From: Lobosporangium transversale
Lineage: Eukaryota > Mortierellomycota > Mortierellomycetes > Mortierellales > Mortierellaceae
Length of the DNA: 64,000 nt
Direction of reading: 5' to 3'
NCBI RefSeq assembly: GCF_002105155.1
Contig: NW_019028981.1
Span: 1,528,501-1,592,500 of the forward strand
A program made the position numbers and the translations under genes. Below, piece by piece: positions 12,599 through 24,872 of this stretch. Below the pieces are notes generated by a model. That model was given only the letters and a program-made list of their open reading frames with translations. It made no database searches and was not told where the DNA came from. How positions within the stretch are numbered: the first letter of the stretch is position 1; each line of letters opens with the position of its first letter.

Positions 12599-13185
12599 GA
12601 ACCTGAATTCACTTCACTTTTATTCTTTTGTATATATATTGAAGCAGAATGAAGGATGATGCTTTGAACATAATGTTGATATTTTGTCTGTTTTCATTTC
12701 TCAAATAGCCCACCCACGCCCAGGAAGCACTAAAGACAAGGGATAGTGTCTGTGTGAACAAATAGTTTTCAATAAGTTTGTACCAGAAGATAGAAAGCAT
12801 TAAAGATATTTATAACCATTTTTTTTTTTTTTTTTATTTAATGCCTACGATTTTAATGCTTGTCAAAGTAGCCCTAAAGTATAACTGCAGCACACCAATT
12901 TCATGGGTATGTTTTTTTTTATTCTCTTGCAATTATCAAGGATGTCGCCCGCACTACACGTTTATCAAAGAAAAAAAAGAGCTCAAACGCTCCATTTAAC
13001 GCGTTTTTGGACTGAGCAAGGTCGTATAAAAAAAAAAAAAAAAAAGTGTGACGTTCAGAAATTCCGGACGTTTATTTAATAACATGTTCAATATCACGGG
13101 ATCAGATCTTTGTTAGAATCAAGGAGGAAACAAGATCATCTTAATTTTGTTCTGTTATTTGAAAGAATAAAGGCAACTCTCCATC
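12599..13185. other. Intergenic, homopolymer-rich
   Basis: 3' region of cytochrome c1 and promoter of prefoldin 6. It carries T runs at about 12819-12836 and A runs near 13028-13045. No ORF of note. Confidence 0.4.
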
Positions 13186-13883
13186 ATGTCCACATTAGCA
13201 ACATTGCAGAAGAAACTTGAGACTGACTCGACTGCATACCAGACATTGCAAAAAGGTATATAATAGCGAAAAACATTGTAACCGCAACAACAACAGTAAC
13301 AGCAACAGTACACCACGTGAAGGGGAAAAAGCAAGAAAGAATAGGATTTTTCATGGATCAAATACAGAAATTTGATAATGAACCAGTGTTCATCATTCAT
13401 GAATACAGGAGGATAAGAGGGATAAGAGCAGGAGAAGAGGAGGTTTTTTTTTCTTTAAGATAGGAGAGAAGACATTAGGACGCGCTTTTTTTTTTTTTTT
13501 TTTTTTTATGGAAAAGGGAATGTCTGCGCTCCTAATGGTGTTTTTTTTTTTAATTGTATTTTTATTGTTATTTCCCAAGTGATAAAATAGACATTTTATT
13601 ATATTTTATTTTAATTATTTTATTTTTTTGTCTATTCATTAAATTCATAAAGATTACACCAAGGCAGTCGAGTCAAGGCAGAAATTGGATTCTCAGCTAC
13701 AGGAGAACAAGCTTGTGCAGGATGAGTTCAAGGTTCTGAAGGATGATGCCAACATCTATAAATTAATTGGTCCTGTACTTGTTAAGCAGGATAAGGCTGA
13801 AGCTGTCACGAATGTTGATAAGCGTATTGAATTTATCAAGGCTGAAATGTAAGAAGCTTCCCTTTTCATCATTTTCCTTTCCA

Positions 13884-13925
<42 letters not shown>

Positions 13926-14367
13926 CCTTCTTAGTAATGACAGCAACAAAAAATTTGACCCGATCACCTCTTGCACGTGCTATTATCTCAACATTAGTTC
14001 TTTATCATATCTTTTTATTATTATTATTATTATTATTTTGATCAGTTGGAAATAACAAGATAAGAGAGGAAAAAAAAAAAAAAAAAAAAAAAATTGCAGA
14101 GGATGGGATGATCAACACTTCCTTTTTTTTTTTCTTTTTTCCGTCCGCACTCCGCGGCATAATGCATTGATTGCATTGTAACAACGTCTTACGTTGTTTG
14201 TATATTGATGCAAATATTTTTTTTTTATTTTATTTTTTTTCCTGCGTAGTGATCGTGTTGAGAAGCAGCTAAAGGATCTCCAAGAGAAGACTGAAAAGAA
14301 AAGGGTCGAGCTTGTTCAAACGCAGACAGCATTGCAGCAGCTTGCGGCCCAACAACAAAAGAAATAA
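13186..14367 (+). CDS. YKE2: Prefoldin subunit 6 (beta-type)
   Basis: Three exons: 13186-13255, 13653-13848 and 14250-14367 (127 aa, the usual length). The protein is almost entirely helical. An N-terminal coiled coil (LQKKLETDSTAYQTLQK, then RQKLDSQLQENKLVQDEF) and a C-terminal one (RVEKQLKDLQEKTEKKRVEL) flank the beta-hairpin segment DDANIYKLIGPVLVKQD, which is the signature of PFDN6. Prefoldin hands unfolded actin and tubulin to the CCT chaperonin in the cytosol. The two introns are long for this genome (397 and 401 nt) and full of poly(T)/poly(A) runs and a TTA microsatellite. The C-terminus ends in a Gln-rich tail and a tandem TAATAA stop. Confidence 0.95.
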
Positions 14368-14409
14368 TAATAGTAATATTATATAATAATTCTAACAAAT
14401 AAAAATATG

Positions 14410-14449
<40 letters not shown>

Positions 14450-15008
14450 TTCTTTATTATTGTTTGACTGGATATGAGCGGCGAATGGACAAACAGTGTT
14501 GGATTATGTCGAGTAATTTCATGCATGCAACATTGAAAAAAAAAAAAAAAAAAAAAGGGCGCACAATTGTTTCCCTTGAACAAAACAAGGCTCACGCTTT
14601 TTTTCAACCCACTATCACCCTCAAGCTAATCAATGCTAAATCTCTAGCATGAATAATGCATAATCATGTACCACATGGATTTGATCCTATCATATTTGCG
14701 GAAAAATCATAGATGGTGTAGTTGCATTCCATCTGAATAACCTTTGGCCTCTTTTTTTTTATACAAAGAGCAATATGGCTCGTGCTTTACGTATCTTTAT
14801 AACGCTATTGTTAACCCTAACCCTTGGGTCTAAGATAAGAGCCCATCCACTTTTTTTTTTAAAAAAAAAAAAAATTAAAAAAACTGTAATGTGAACGATA
14901 TGAATAATGAGGAGAAAAAAAGAGAGATGTGTTTATGAATGTGCAGAATGTATAAGTTTCAAGAAAATGTGTCAAGGTAAAGGAACTAATACTAGCTATA
15001 CTATGTGA

Positions 15009-15039
<31 letters not shown>
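14368..15039. other. Intergenic with poly(A)/poly(T) runs and a telomere-like motif
   Basis: A poly(A) run of about 30 nt lies at 14415-14445, only about 50 nt past the prefoldin stop, and another at about 14537-14556. The ORFs here are poly-Lys artefacts. A short (CCCTAA)2-like sequence occurs at 14812-14824. A poly(T) run (about 15013-15040) abuts the desaturase stop. Confidence 0.5.
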
Positions 15040-15044
<5 letters not shown>

Positions 15045-17368
15045 CGGACTTGCCCAGCTTGGAGGCAGCCTTGGAGACCTCGTTCAGACGAGCAAAGACC
15101 TCGGCAGTACCATCGATCATACCAGTGATATGGTACCTGACGCCATACTTTTTGCAGAGTGCTTCAACTGCGGGCTGGATCTTGGAGAAGCTATGGCGAG
15201 GCATTGAGGGGAACAAATGATGCTCGATTTGGTAGTTCAATCCTCCAGTGAACCAGTTCGAGAAGAGATTAGGGCGAACATCGCGTCCGGTGATGATCTG
15301 CTTGGTGAAAAAGTCCATGTCAACAGCCTCCTCCTTCGAGATGACGGGCATGCCGTTGTGGTTAAGCGAGAAGACCAATGCCAGGAGATTACCACACACT
15401 GCCTGGGACACCAAGAAATAGGTGATCATGCCAACGGGATCCTTAATGAACAAGAACATGGTGGCCAAGTACCAGGTCCAGTGCATAGCCAAGGAGAGCT
15501 GCTCGAGCAACGAAATAGGAACACGCGCACCAGAAGGCTTGTGGGCCTGACCATTAGGCAACACAAACAGGATCGACTGGAGGCACCAAGAGAGACGAGC
15601 AAAGGAGAGGATAGGGAAATAGAACCAGGTCTGGTTCAAAACCATGAAGCGACTCCACATACGAGTCAATTCTTCATCCGGAACGTCTGAGAACATTTCG
15701 AGAGCGTGCTCACTCCAAGTCAACAGAGGGTGAGTGTCAATATCGGGATCTTCGCCGTGAACATTGGGTGCTGCATGGTGAGTGTTGTGCTTGTCCTTCC
15801 ACCATGAGGACGAAAAACCTTGGCAGACACCGCCCAAGAAGGCTCCAAACATATCTCCCCAGAAACGGTCCTGGAATACCTGGTGGTGCAAAAAGTCATG
15901 AGCAAGCCAGCCGCACTGCTGCCAGAACACACCGAGAATAGCAGCCGAGGCTATGATGGCAAGGATCGAAGTTTGGCCCCATTTGGCAACAATAAATGTC
16001 GAAAGAGCCCAGAGTGAGAGATTGAACGAGACCTTGAAGGCATAGTAGGCTTTGGAAGAATCGTAGTAACCCAGGGATTGGAACAGAGCACGAAGCTTGC
16101 GAACCTCAGCCGCAAAGTCATCGTTCTTGATCGCACGGTCTGATTCATCAATGTCTCCGACATAGAAGTTGGCGAGTGTTTCCCAGGCTGATTCGGGATG
16201 GAAAGTCTCGAAGACATCTAGACACGGGAAACATGGTCAAAAGAGGTTTGAAAGTAGCTTATCAGTTTTTTTTGAATAGACTTTAAGATAGGAAGCAGTT
16301 GGTATGCATTGTTTGAGTAAGGTCGAATAGGACAAAAGGAAAAGACGCCAAAAGATATAAAAATTAAAGTTCACTGTTGCCGAAGGAAGGAAAGCATATT
16401 TAGTCTCATGAGTTCCCCAGGAGAAGCACCCATTGGACATTCTCTTTACTTCCAGAAGCACAGGAATTCGCGCGTGTGTGCGTGAATGTGAATGCTGTAT
16501 ATTTGGTGCGGTAAAATCGACGAGCCTTTTTTTTTATTTGTCAATATGCATCTGCAGAAAGAAGCATACGCCACATTTCCCCTTGCTTTGCTGTGTTAAC
16601 AAACACAATCATTGGAATGATAGTCCCCCCCAACACGTTACTAATGCTGATGAAATAAGCACACACCCACGAAGAAAAAAAAAAAAAAAAAAAAAAAGCC
16701 AACGAACTCCGAGGAATTGGGGGAAGGAAACTGTGTCTTAAGATAGACAAGTGGACTTTGCGCTCCCTCACAGACCTCTCTGACTCAGCATAATTACATT
16801 GATATCATCTTCTGTTAATGTACAAAGTCCATTGGGTAAAAAAATAAAAAATAAAAATAAAAAATAGAATTAAGCCTCTCGCCTCGGAGATCCAGTCCAA
16901 AGCTCTCGTTCTTGATATTGACTTTGTGAGGATATGTGCTGAATAAATGAATATAATGAAGAATAGTTGGTAGTCTATTGTGTCAAAGGGTCTGAAGGGA
17001 TTACATACCAGTGCCGTCCTTTCCGACGTGAGTGAGGATGACACTTCCACCAGGATGATCAGGAACGAATTCACGAACATCATAGACCTTGTTGTCGATG
17101 ATCATGAGGAATGGAGCATCAGCATCATTCTTGCCCTCAGCTAATGCATCAGCATTGAGAATCTCGGCCCGAGTAAAAGTTTTGACGTCTATTACACAAA
17201 AAAAGGGGTAAACAGGGGAATTCACGGACAAAGACAAGGACAGACAATTGGGATGGAGAGACAAAATCCAACGAACGGATATTATTAGTGTGTGAAGCAA
17301 GATATCTGATCAACGGAAATCTTTTAACAAACTAAAAAACATCTCTTTGTATTACTTGGAGAGGCCAT
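15040..17368 (-). CDS. Delta-6 fatty acid desaturase (front-end, cytochrome b5 fusion)
   Basis: Three exons: 17368-17356 (13 nt), 17188-17009 and 16217-15040, giving 456 aa against 457 recalled for the M. alpina enzyme. The N-terminal cytochrome b5 domain has the heme-binding DHPGG. The three histidine boxes of front-end desaturases are present: HDFLHH, HNTHH and QIEHH (Gln in place of the first His, as the class requires). Hydrophobic segments lie between the boxes. It inserts a double bond at carbon 6 of linoleic or alpha-linolenic acid in the ER, the first step to gamma-linolenic and arachidonic acid. The start is chosen because exon 1 (MASP plus one base) joins in phase to VKTFTRAE, matching the known N-terminus. 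The TAA stop is the first base of a poly(A) run on the coding strand. Delta-6 rather than delta-5 or delta-8 is judged from overall resemblance. Confidence 0.95.
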
Positions 17369-18773
17369 TTGAGAGAAGGAAAGAAGACGGAGAGGAGGGA
17401 GGAATAAGGGGAGATGGATGTTGAAGAAGAGAAGAAGTAAAAAAAAAAAAAGAGAGAGAGAGAGAGGGGAAAAAGAAGAAGAGCAAAAGAGGGCAAAAAA
17501 ATGGATGGGTGGAGAAGATAGGGTACATGTATAAATGTTAAATCCATGTAGACAATACACAAATGGTGTTTTTTTTTTTTTTTACTTTTTAAAGCGTGTT
17601 TATCATCATTGGATTGAGAAGATTAAGCGCATGTCTGCCCACTCCACTCTATAAAATGGAACTCAGTTCGAGTTAAAAGTCTTTGCGTTGACTTTTATAC
17701 TTTTTCACACTAATCCTGCGACACTAATACACTAACTACCCTCTCTCTCTCTCTCTCTTTCGCTCTTTTCTCTTCTCTCTCGACCTCTTATACAAAACCA
17801 AGAATGGAGAATTATATAAATGATTAGGATTGGTATACATGTATAATCTCAGAAGCATTACAGGACCTTTGTGTACATGTACATGTATATTTATAAATGT
17901 TTATAACAAAAACGTACAACCCTGCCCTGTCATTTGTACCTGTGTAGATCATGATCAATGATCCAATCAAATCCCAACAGGTCCCATCACACGTTACATC
18001 CAATAAAATCGTGCTCTTTCTGCTCTGTCTGCTGTGTGGGACTAAATTATACAGTTTGTACATGAACTTGGACAGTTGTATACATGTTTTGTAAAGATTT
18101 CTTCGTGTGTCGTTTTTTCTACCCTGAGTGCATGTGAGCCACTTCCCAAGAAAAGTCCCATATGAAGTTACTTACTCGGTACATGGACAAGAGCACATGC
18201 TACACGAATGTTCAGAAAACACGACACATGCGAACCTATGCCTACATGATACAGGTTCTTTTTGCTCACGTCAATACAGAACATTTATACACGCGTAAAC
18301 AAACTAAATGGATATGGGAGTTTTTTTTTCTCTTTAAAGCGTTTATTATTTTTTTTTTAACTTTTTTCTTCGCGGAGTCATTTATGAGAATAGTTGAATC
18401 AACATAGTAGTGGGATGGTAGTGAATTTGAGAAAATAAAAAATAAAAAACAATATCTGTACAATACATTATGAAGAAGACATGAAAAAATAAAAAAAGAT
18501 TTGAATGAGATATATCTATGAGGTCAATAAAAAAAAAAAAAAAAAAAAAAAAGACGCTGGCCAATGTGGGATTGCGAGAAAACGAATGAGCAAAAGATAA
18601 AACAAATGAAATAATAAACGGTATACATAATAAAGCGAAAGGAATGAAAATGGCAAGGTTCTTGAAAAGTAAAAATAATGTTTTTTTTTTTTTTTTTTCT
18701 TCTTTTTCCTTTTCTTTTTTTCTTTTTTCTTTTTTTTTCCTCCATGAAAGTAAAAGAGGCAAAACATGATTGA
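17369..18773. other. Desaturase promoter and intergenic DNA
   Basis: Upstream of the desaturase (to its right) lie a GA-rich tract (about 17440-17470), a poly(T) run (about 17569-17583), a CT microsatellite (about 17741-17760) and repeated TACATGTA motifs near 17835-17890 and 18060-18085. The right half carries A/T runs at 18530-18552 and 18680-18737. No protein is recognised. Confidence 0.5.
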
Positions 18774-20465
18774 TCAGATTTCCTGTGGCTTCTTCTCATC
18801 CATGTTCACCACAAACGATCGTGTCCTCCGTGGCCGATGCTCCTCTCTGTCCTGAATTGGTCTTCCTTTCGTTCTAAAATGACTCTCCTTTTCCTTCTTC
18901 CCAAGTAACATCCTAGCCTCTCCTGCATCTTCATCCTCATCCTCCTCTTCTTCTTCGCCAGGGTACCCATTCAGTCCACTGTAATCATGGGCAAAAAAGG
19001 GTAGAGAGACAAGAAGAGAGAGAGAGAAAGAGATTTTGGAAACTAATCAGCAAAACGTGGTTTTCTCGTCTATGTCTGGTATTTGAGTGGTGGCGGAATG
19101 CTCTGCCTCCTAATAAACATAATAAAGCGCCGCAAACACGGGTGGGAGAAACAGAGCAAAAATTGTGGTTTGTAAACAGAGTTGTCACCGCCATTAAAGC
19201 CAGGAATATGAGCGTAGAATCAACAATGACCACATGAATGTAGCTTGCTCAGCACAGTCAAAATAATGACTCCAAGGAAGGGAATAAAAATAGAAAATAT
19301 AATAAAATATAATAAAATAAAATAAAAATGAAAACTTACTTTTTTATCGGGCGAATGAATCCAGGAATGGGAGAGTCAGGACGACCATAGAGATAGGTGG
19401 AGAGAATAACAACCACTGTTCCGATCTGGAATTGGAGTGATGGTTCAAAATCGAAAAAGTAGACCGAGATAATTCCAGAAATGATGATGGAAAGAGATGT
19501 GGCAAACCCCTTGAGAATATTGTCAGCATATTTGACGACAATGGCAACTAAAAGTCCTCCCAAGGCTTGGTTTGCAACTACAACCCATGTCATAAGTGAA
19601 TACCCTTGAAGAAGACCCCCCTCATAAATCTTTTGGCGATCGTAAAACATGGCGAGGAAGCTGAAGAGCGCTCCTGAAATGCCCAATTGAATATTTCGAA
19701 CCCACATATCGGCCTCTGCGCCTTTGAGGATCTTTTCAAAGTAACATCCTGCGAATCCAGAAGAGACACAAGATGTGAGCACGGCCAACAGTCCAATGAA
19801 GGGGTTCTGGACAGGACCAGTCTCTTCTTCAGCCCCATTGAGTTGGTTAGTTGCCTCGGCAATACTCTCACTCACAGCTGCATCAAGTATTTCATCTTCC
19901 GCCACAAGCTCATCCTTGGTATCCACAGTCACAACACTAGATCGAGCAGAACCCACGTTCTGTAATTGAACCAATGTGACTCCGACCATAAGCAGACAAA
20001 GTGCAAACCATTTTTGACTTGTCAATCTCCGGTTCAACATCAAGACTGAAAACACAGCTGTGGAAAGAATCTTCATTTGGTAGGTAACTTGGAAGGTTGC
20101 AGCCTCAAGGTTGGAAAGAGCGACGTAAAGCAAGTTGTTTTGGAGAGCATACAGACCCGATGGGACAAGCATTTTCAGAATTTCTCGTGGTTGCTCCAGG
20201 ATGTCCTTACGAATGATATACATAGCCCGAGATACGGACTTTGCATTATAAGCCAATACAACAACACAGGCTATGAGCTTAATGATCTCTGCGAAAAAAA
20301 CAGCCGTTGAGGCAAGATACATAGGTTGATCGGGATCCACATTGACTCGAGAGTAACGCATCATCAGGACCAGAGTACTGTTCTGAAGCAAGAGGACCAC
20401 AAGGGATAAATGCTTCATTGAAACACCCATGAAAGTTACACCATCATCTGTTAATAGAAGAGAGG

Positions 20466-20497
<32 letters not shown>

Positions 20498-21039
20498 AGA
20501 GGATAGTGCTCAAGCCTCAAAGGTGGTTCAACAAAAATAAAAGTGCTCGAGTGGAGCCATTTTTAGTTCCGGTCTCCTCCTTTTCCTTTCCATATTCTGG
20601 AGCCACAATGCGCACATAACGTGCCAGAGGACGGTCCAAGACACTCTTTTAGGGGTGGAAAAAGTTGTATACCATCAATGGTCTATTAGCATTGCCTCCT
20701 GTTCTTCCAAGCTGCATGGTCCTGTAACTGATTCAGTTTTGATCTCTTTTCTTCAATGGAAGCCACTAGGGATAGATGAACCAGATCAATGCGACAACAA
20801 ATACAAGAACTCCGTGCCAATATAAACTGATCTAATCACTTTGTCGCATCACCACTCAGATCCACTGCCCACTACTTCCTAATAGGAGCCGTTATCGAAT
20901 TTCACCGGGTTTCCAGAGAGACTGGTCTATAAGCAAGCCTAGGACTAAATGAAGGGGAGAGAAAGAGAAACTTACAGCGCCCACGTCCTTGCTGATGATG
21001 TATTGTTGGGAGCGAACCCAAGTGCTTTTCTGAGCTCAT
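18774..21039 (-). CDS. UDP-galactose/UDP-GlcNAc transporter, SLC35A family
   Basis: Three exons: 21039-20976, 20447-19340 and 18978-18774 (458 aa). The phases close at both junctions. About ten membrane segments are visible, starting MKHLSLVVLLLQNSTLVLMM and including the family signatures LYALQNNLLYVALSNLEAATFQVTYQMKI (split here as LYALQNNLLYVA and FQVTYQMKI), ISGIISVYFFDF and KYADNILKGFATS. These point to Golgi antiport of UDP-sugar for UMP. A roughly 45-residue acidic hydrophilic loop separates the two five-helix halves. Exon 3 adds about 67 residues of highly charged tail (poly-Glu/Asp, then Lys/Arg-rich), longer than in animal SLC35A2. Substrate choice between UDP-Gal and UDP-GlcNAc cannot be made from sequence alone. 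Confidence 0.88.
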
Positions 21040-22584
21040 ATCAAACGTCTATAGATCTATCCTTGTTCTTTTTGTCCTGGCTTGTGGCAACCTTTTCAGG
21101 ATGAAGGAACTGAAATGAAACTTGTCCTTGGGTGAATTGATGAAACAAGATGTAGAGTAAAAAGACTTGGTGTGACAAAGATTATGTGCAAAAAAAATAA
21201 AGTATAACAAGATGAAAAAAAGTGCAAACTGATCAAGTGAGATGAAGGAAAACAATAAAAAAGGATGAATGCTGAATTGCTACAAAGTAGAAGTTGGTAG
21301 AGACAGATGGGAAAGGAGAAGGAAGGAGGTGAAAGAGAGAGTTAAAGAAAGAAAGAAGAAAAGAAAATGTTGAGAGCAAACTGACTGGGAGTTTTTTTTC
21401 TTTTTTTTTAGTCTGCTTTTTTATCTCCTCTCTCTTCATCAATTTTGTCCTTTTCATCAGGTTGAACAACTTGAACGCTCTATTGTAATAATGTAGTCTT
21501 ATTATTGACGCTTCTGCTTCTGTCCTTGCTGTTGCTCTTGCTCTTGCTCTTCTCCAGTAGTCTAACAATTTATCCACAGATTCTGTTCCATGCAACTGCT
21601 GAAACGTGCTCTCTGTCTGGATCTTCATCCAACAGCAGCATGGCTCCCTCATCCACCTTTCTTTCAATCATTCCTTTCTTTTTTCCTTTACTCCCTTCAT
21701 CTTTTTATTTGATCTTCATCATGTATATTAGATATATGTCATTTATGTTTATATACATTTCCGCGGGTTCCTTTTCTTCGTCTTTCCAGACAGAACCATG
21801 TACTAAACTACGTGCAATGCCTCCCAGTCCCGGTGTCTAGATGTTATAGGTAAACATGTACAACGAACAGGTACTATGTTACTGTGCTACACCAGACTAA
21901 CACTGTACAACCCTGTGTTGGTGACGAATCAGAGCACGACAATCGAACCCAGCTCTTTTGCTCTAGATGATTCAAAACCAACTCTCTCCTTCTTTTGTCT
22001 GGCGATCTATCCAAAAGTTCTGGATGAAGTCATTCTACCGAGAAAACCACCTAAAGTACAGTAGAGGAGAGTTGCGTCCTGAATGTAAAGTGTTGTAAAC
22101 AAGAGTCCTTTGATGCCGTTCAGGTATAAATCCTTACTCATTCCATCCCCATCGGAATAGGAAAAAGGGTATATGGTTTAAACTTTATGGCTAACATCTG
22201 GCCCAATGACAGGGCTTAAATAAACAAAGCCAATCCAATCTCAACACTATGGACAGTAAAAAAAAAAAAAAAAAAAAAAAAGGGGGAATGTAATCGACCT
22301 CGTCTTCAAGGAGAGTGAAAGGGCGAAAGACAAGAGCACATTAATGGATTTATGCATCATGCCCTTTTCTTTTCTCTTCTCTCTCTTTTTTTTTTATTAC
22401 CCATCTTACAGATCATCACTAAGCTGGGTACTCTAAAAGAATCATGTTTGTAGAAAGATCTATTGTATACATATATCTTTATGAAAGTACATGATCCTTG
22501 CGTTGTACATGTGCATCCATGTGCATGCACCATTTTCAATGTGAAAAAGAAAAAAAGGAACTGATCAAAATGAAAGAAGAGCTT

Positions 22585-22617
<33 letters not shown>

Positions 22618-23026
22618 AAGCAAGCACATGAGAAAAATTGTTAATTGAAAGTATAAAGGGTGCAGATCAACAGACAGAAAGATTTTTTTATACACATAAA
22701 TTGTTGTGCACGAATTGACTCCACACGTAAAATAATGGAAACAAATAAATACACACTTATCAGTCATTCCCTGATTTCAATTGTTGGGCATAAGAGGTTA
22801 CCAAATATGGTGCCATGGGTGTATTCAGTTCAGAGAGATTACCAACAGTTGCTGATATTGAGGACCAGCACTCACCATGATCCAGCAACAGGAAATATTA
22901 ATCTGACATATGAAAGAAGTGGGTTCAATCATCCAATCACAAATCAATGGTAAATACTCGGATGGACAGTCTTAATTTATTCACTCTTTTTTCTGGTCTC
23001 ATTAAACGTCTCATTACCACCTTGAG
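21040..23026. other. Long intergenic space without a recognised gene
   Basis: Purine/pyrimidine-skewed DNA near 21290-21400 and 21505-21720, a poly(A) run at 22258-22281, a poly(T) run at about 22587-22613 and short TACATGTGCAT repeats near 22500-22520. The ORF at 22660-22953 has no recognisable motif and uneven composition. I do not call a gene here. Confidence 0.5.
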
Positions 23027-24578
23027 ATGATTCCCAAGAAACTTCCACCACTCCCACCCATTCGTGATCTAATCCGTGTCTATGGTCTCTCTGCGAATCA
23101 AAAGTTTTCTCAGAACTTTATTCTCGATAAGAATGTAACAGGTCTGTCTCGTTGAGCTGATTGTGTTTTGACGAGAAAGGATCCGATCTGCAACTAACAT
23201 ACTGCTCCTTTTTATTTTATAATACATTTTTTGTATAAATCAGATACCATTGCACGCCATGCCAAAATATCAGTGGATGATAACCTTGTAGTAGAAGTTG
23301 GTCCAGGTAAAAACTTTTTCTTTTTTTTTTATTTTTATTATTTCTTTTTTTATTTTTTTTATTATTGTTTCTTTCTTTTTGAAATTAACACTTGGAATGA
23401 AATTATTAACACGTATATTGGTAACGATCAGGTCCTGGTCTTTTGACCCGATCAATTCTAGATGCTGGTGCACAACGCGTTGTAGTTGTAGAAAAAGACC
23501 CTCGGTTTTTACCTGCATTACAGGTAATAAGAACATTTTTCTCATTCTTTTTTTTTCTTAAATGATCAGTTCAGTCCCACCTTTCTTTGTTTTTCCTAAC
23601 CAGAATAGATTATGATAGCAACTAACCATTGGGGTCGATAGCAACTATCGGAAGCATCAGAGCATCGATTGAGTATAATCCATGGCGACATGCTTAGGCT
23701 TGACCACTCTTTGATCCTACAAGCTGCCCTTCCAATGCCCTCGCCTTTAGTACCTACTGCTACTACTATTACTACTACCCCTACTTTTTTGCCTACACCG
23801 CCATCATCTCCAACAATTTCGTCCATCACCCAACTATTCTCGGACCCCAAAAGTATTTCACCTTCAGATGAAAACACGCTCTTTGAGAAGCCTGCGGATG
23901 AATCGAACGAGACGATCCGTCTCCTCGGTAACCTGCCATTTGGTGTAGCGTCCCCATTATTGGTCCAATGGTTAAAGATGATGGCGCTTCAGGAAGGGAT
24001 CTTTCGGACCAACAATAAGGTGTCCATGACACTCATGTTTCAGAAGGAGGTTGCTGAGGGTATTGCCGCACCACCAAGTCATCCTCAAAGAAGTCGGCTT
24101 TCGATTTTGGCTCAATCACTCTGTGATGTCAAGAAGGTTTATAAACTCTCTGCAAGTAGTTTTGTCCCAAAGCCAAAAGTGGATGCAGCTGTAGTGCATT
24201 TTGAGAAGAAGCAGGACCCGTTAATGCCAGGTAATAAAAAAAAAAAAAAAAAAAAAAAAGCGCCACCAGTTTTTATTTGAGCATAATTATTTATTCACTA
24301 GTGATTAAATTATTAATATTATCATTATTAATATCATAGGTTCTTTAGACAAGCTGGAAGATGTGGCGCGGTTTTATTTCAATAAGAGAAGAAAAACTAT
24401 TGGAAATATCACGAAACGATTGGTTAGGCTTGCACCTGAAGTCCAGCCAGTGGTGGAGGAGTGGATCGCAGGAGGCAAATGGGATATGAATATGCGGGTG
24501 GAAGATGTTACAACGGAGCAGTTTTGTGATTTAGCTAGGAGATTAGACCGAGCGCAACTTAAGATCCCTTTGACCTGA
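23027..24578 (+). CDS. Mitochondrial rRNA adenine dimethyltransferase (TFB1M/KsgA type)
   Basis: Five exons: 23027-23141, 23244-23306, 23432-23523, 23642-24230 and 24340-24578 (365 aa, phases consistent). The N-terminus reads IRDLIRVYGLSANQKFSQNFILDKNV, here cited in part as NQKFSQNFILDKNV. The SAM-binding motif EVGPGPGLLTRSIL is split between exons 2 and 3, followed by the acidic ribose-binding VVVEKDPRF, then IIHGDM and the catalytic NLPF. The C-terminal FVPKPKVDAAVVHF is typical of the Dim1/KsgA/TFB1M family. It should dimethylate two adjacent adenines of the small-subunit mitochondrial rRNA. A Pro/Thr/Ser-rich stretch of roughly 55 residues between IIHGDM and NLPF is not in the bacterial enzymes. 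The TFB1M rather than cytosolic Dim1 assignment rests on IRDLIRVYGL and EVGPGPG. Confidence 0.9.
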
Positions 24579-24872
24579 GGTCCACAACAGTTAATAACTT
24601 GAAAAACATGGATCTGTTTTCAGATGATAAAATACTATACATTTATTGTTAACTGGATTCTTCGATAGCTTATTCAAGAAACAAATTTTTGCTCTTGGTC
24701 TAGTATGGTTGCTGTGACAATAACATTTCTTTGAAATAATCTGGTCTGCTGATCAATGATCCTTGTTTTCTAACCTCACATGCTTCCCATTATTCAAATT
24801 AAGTGTCCAATTCTACTGAAAGACATTCAAGGTCGACATTCTATGCATGCTCCTGTATTTTGTTTTGTCTTT

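Noticed and set aside
14407..14652. ORFs encoding poly-Lys or poly-Phe (also 13393-13578, 18382-18799, 44095-44331)
   Set aside because: They arise from translating long A or T homopolymers and have no coding character outside the run.
22660..22953. 97-codon ORF upstream of the mitochondrial methyltransferase
   Set aside because: No family, no splice partner and no promoter signal. Likely chance in AT-rich DNA.
23596..23877. ORFs antisense to the methyltransferase Pro/Thr-rich exon
   Set aside because: Shadow frames of a low-complexity coding stretch.
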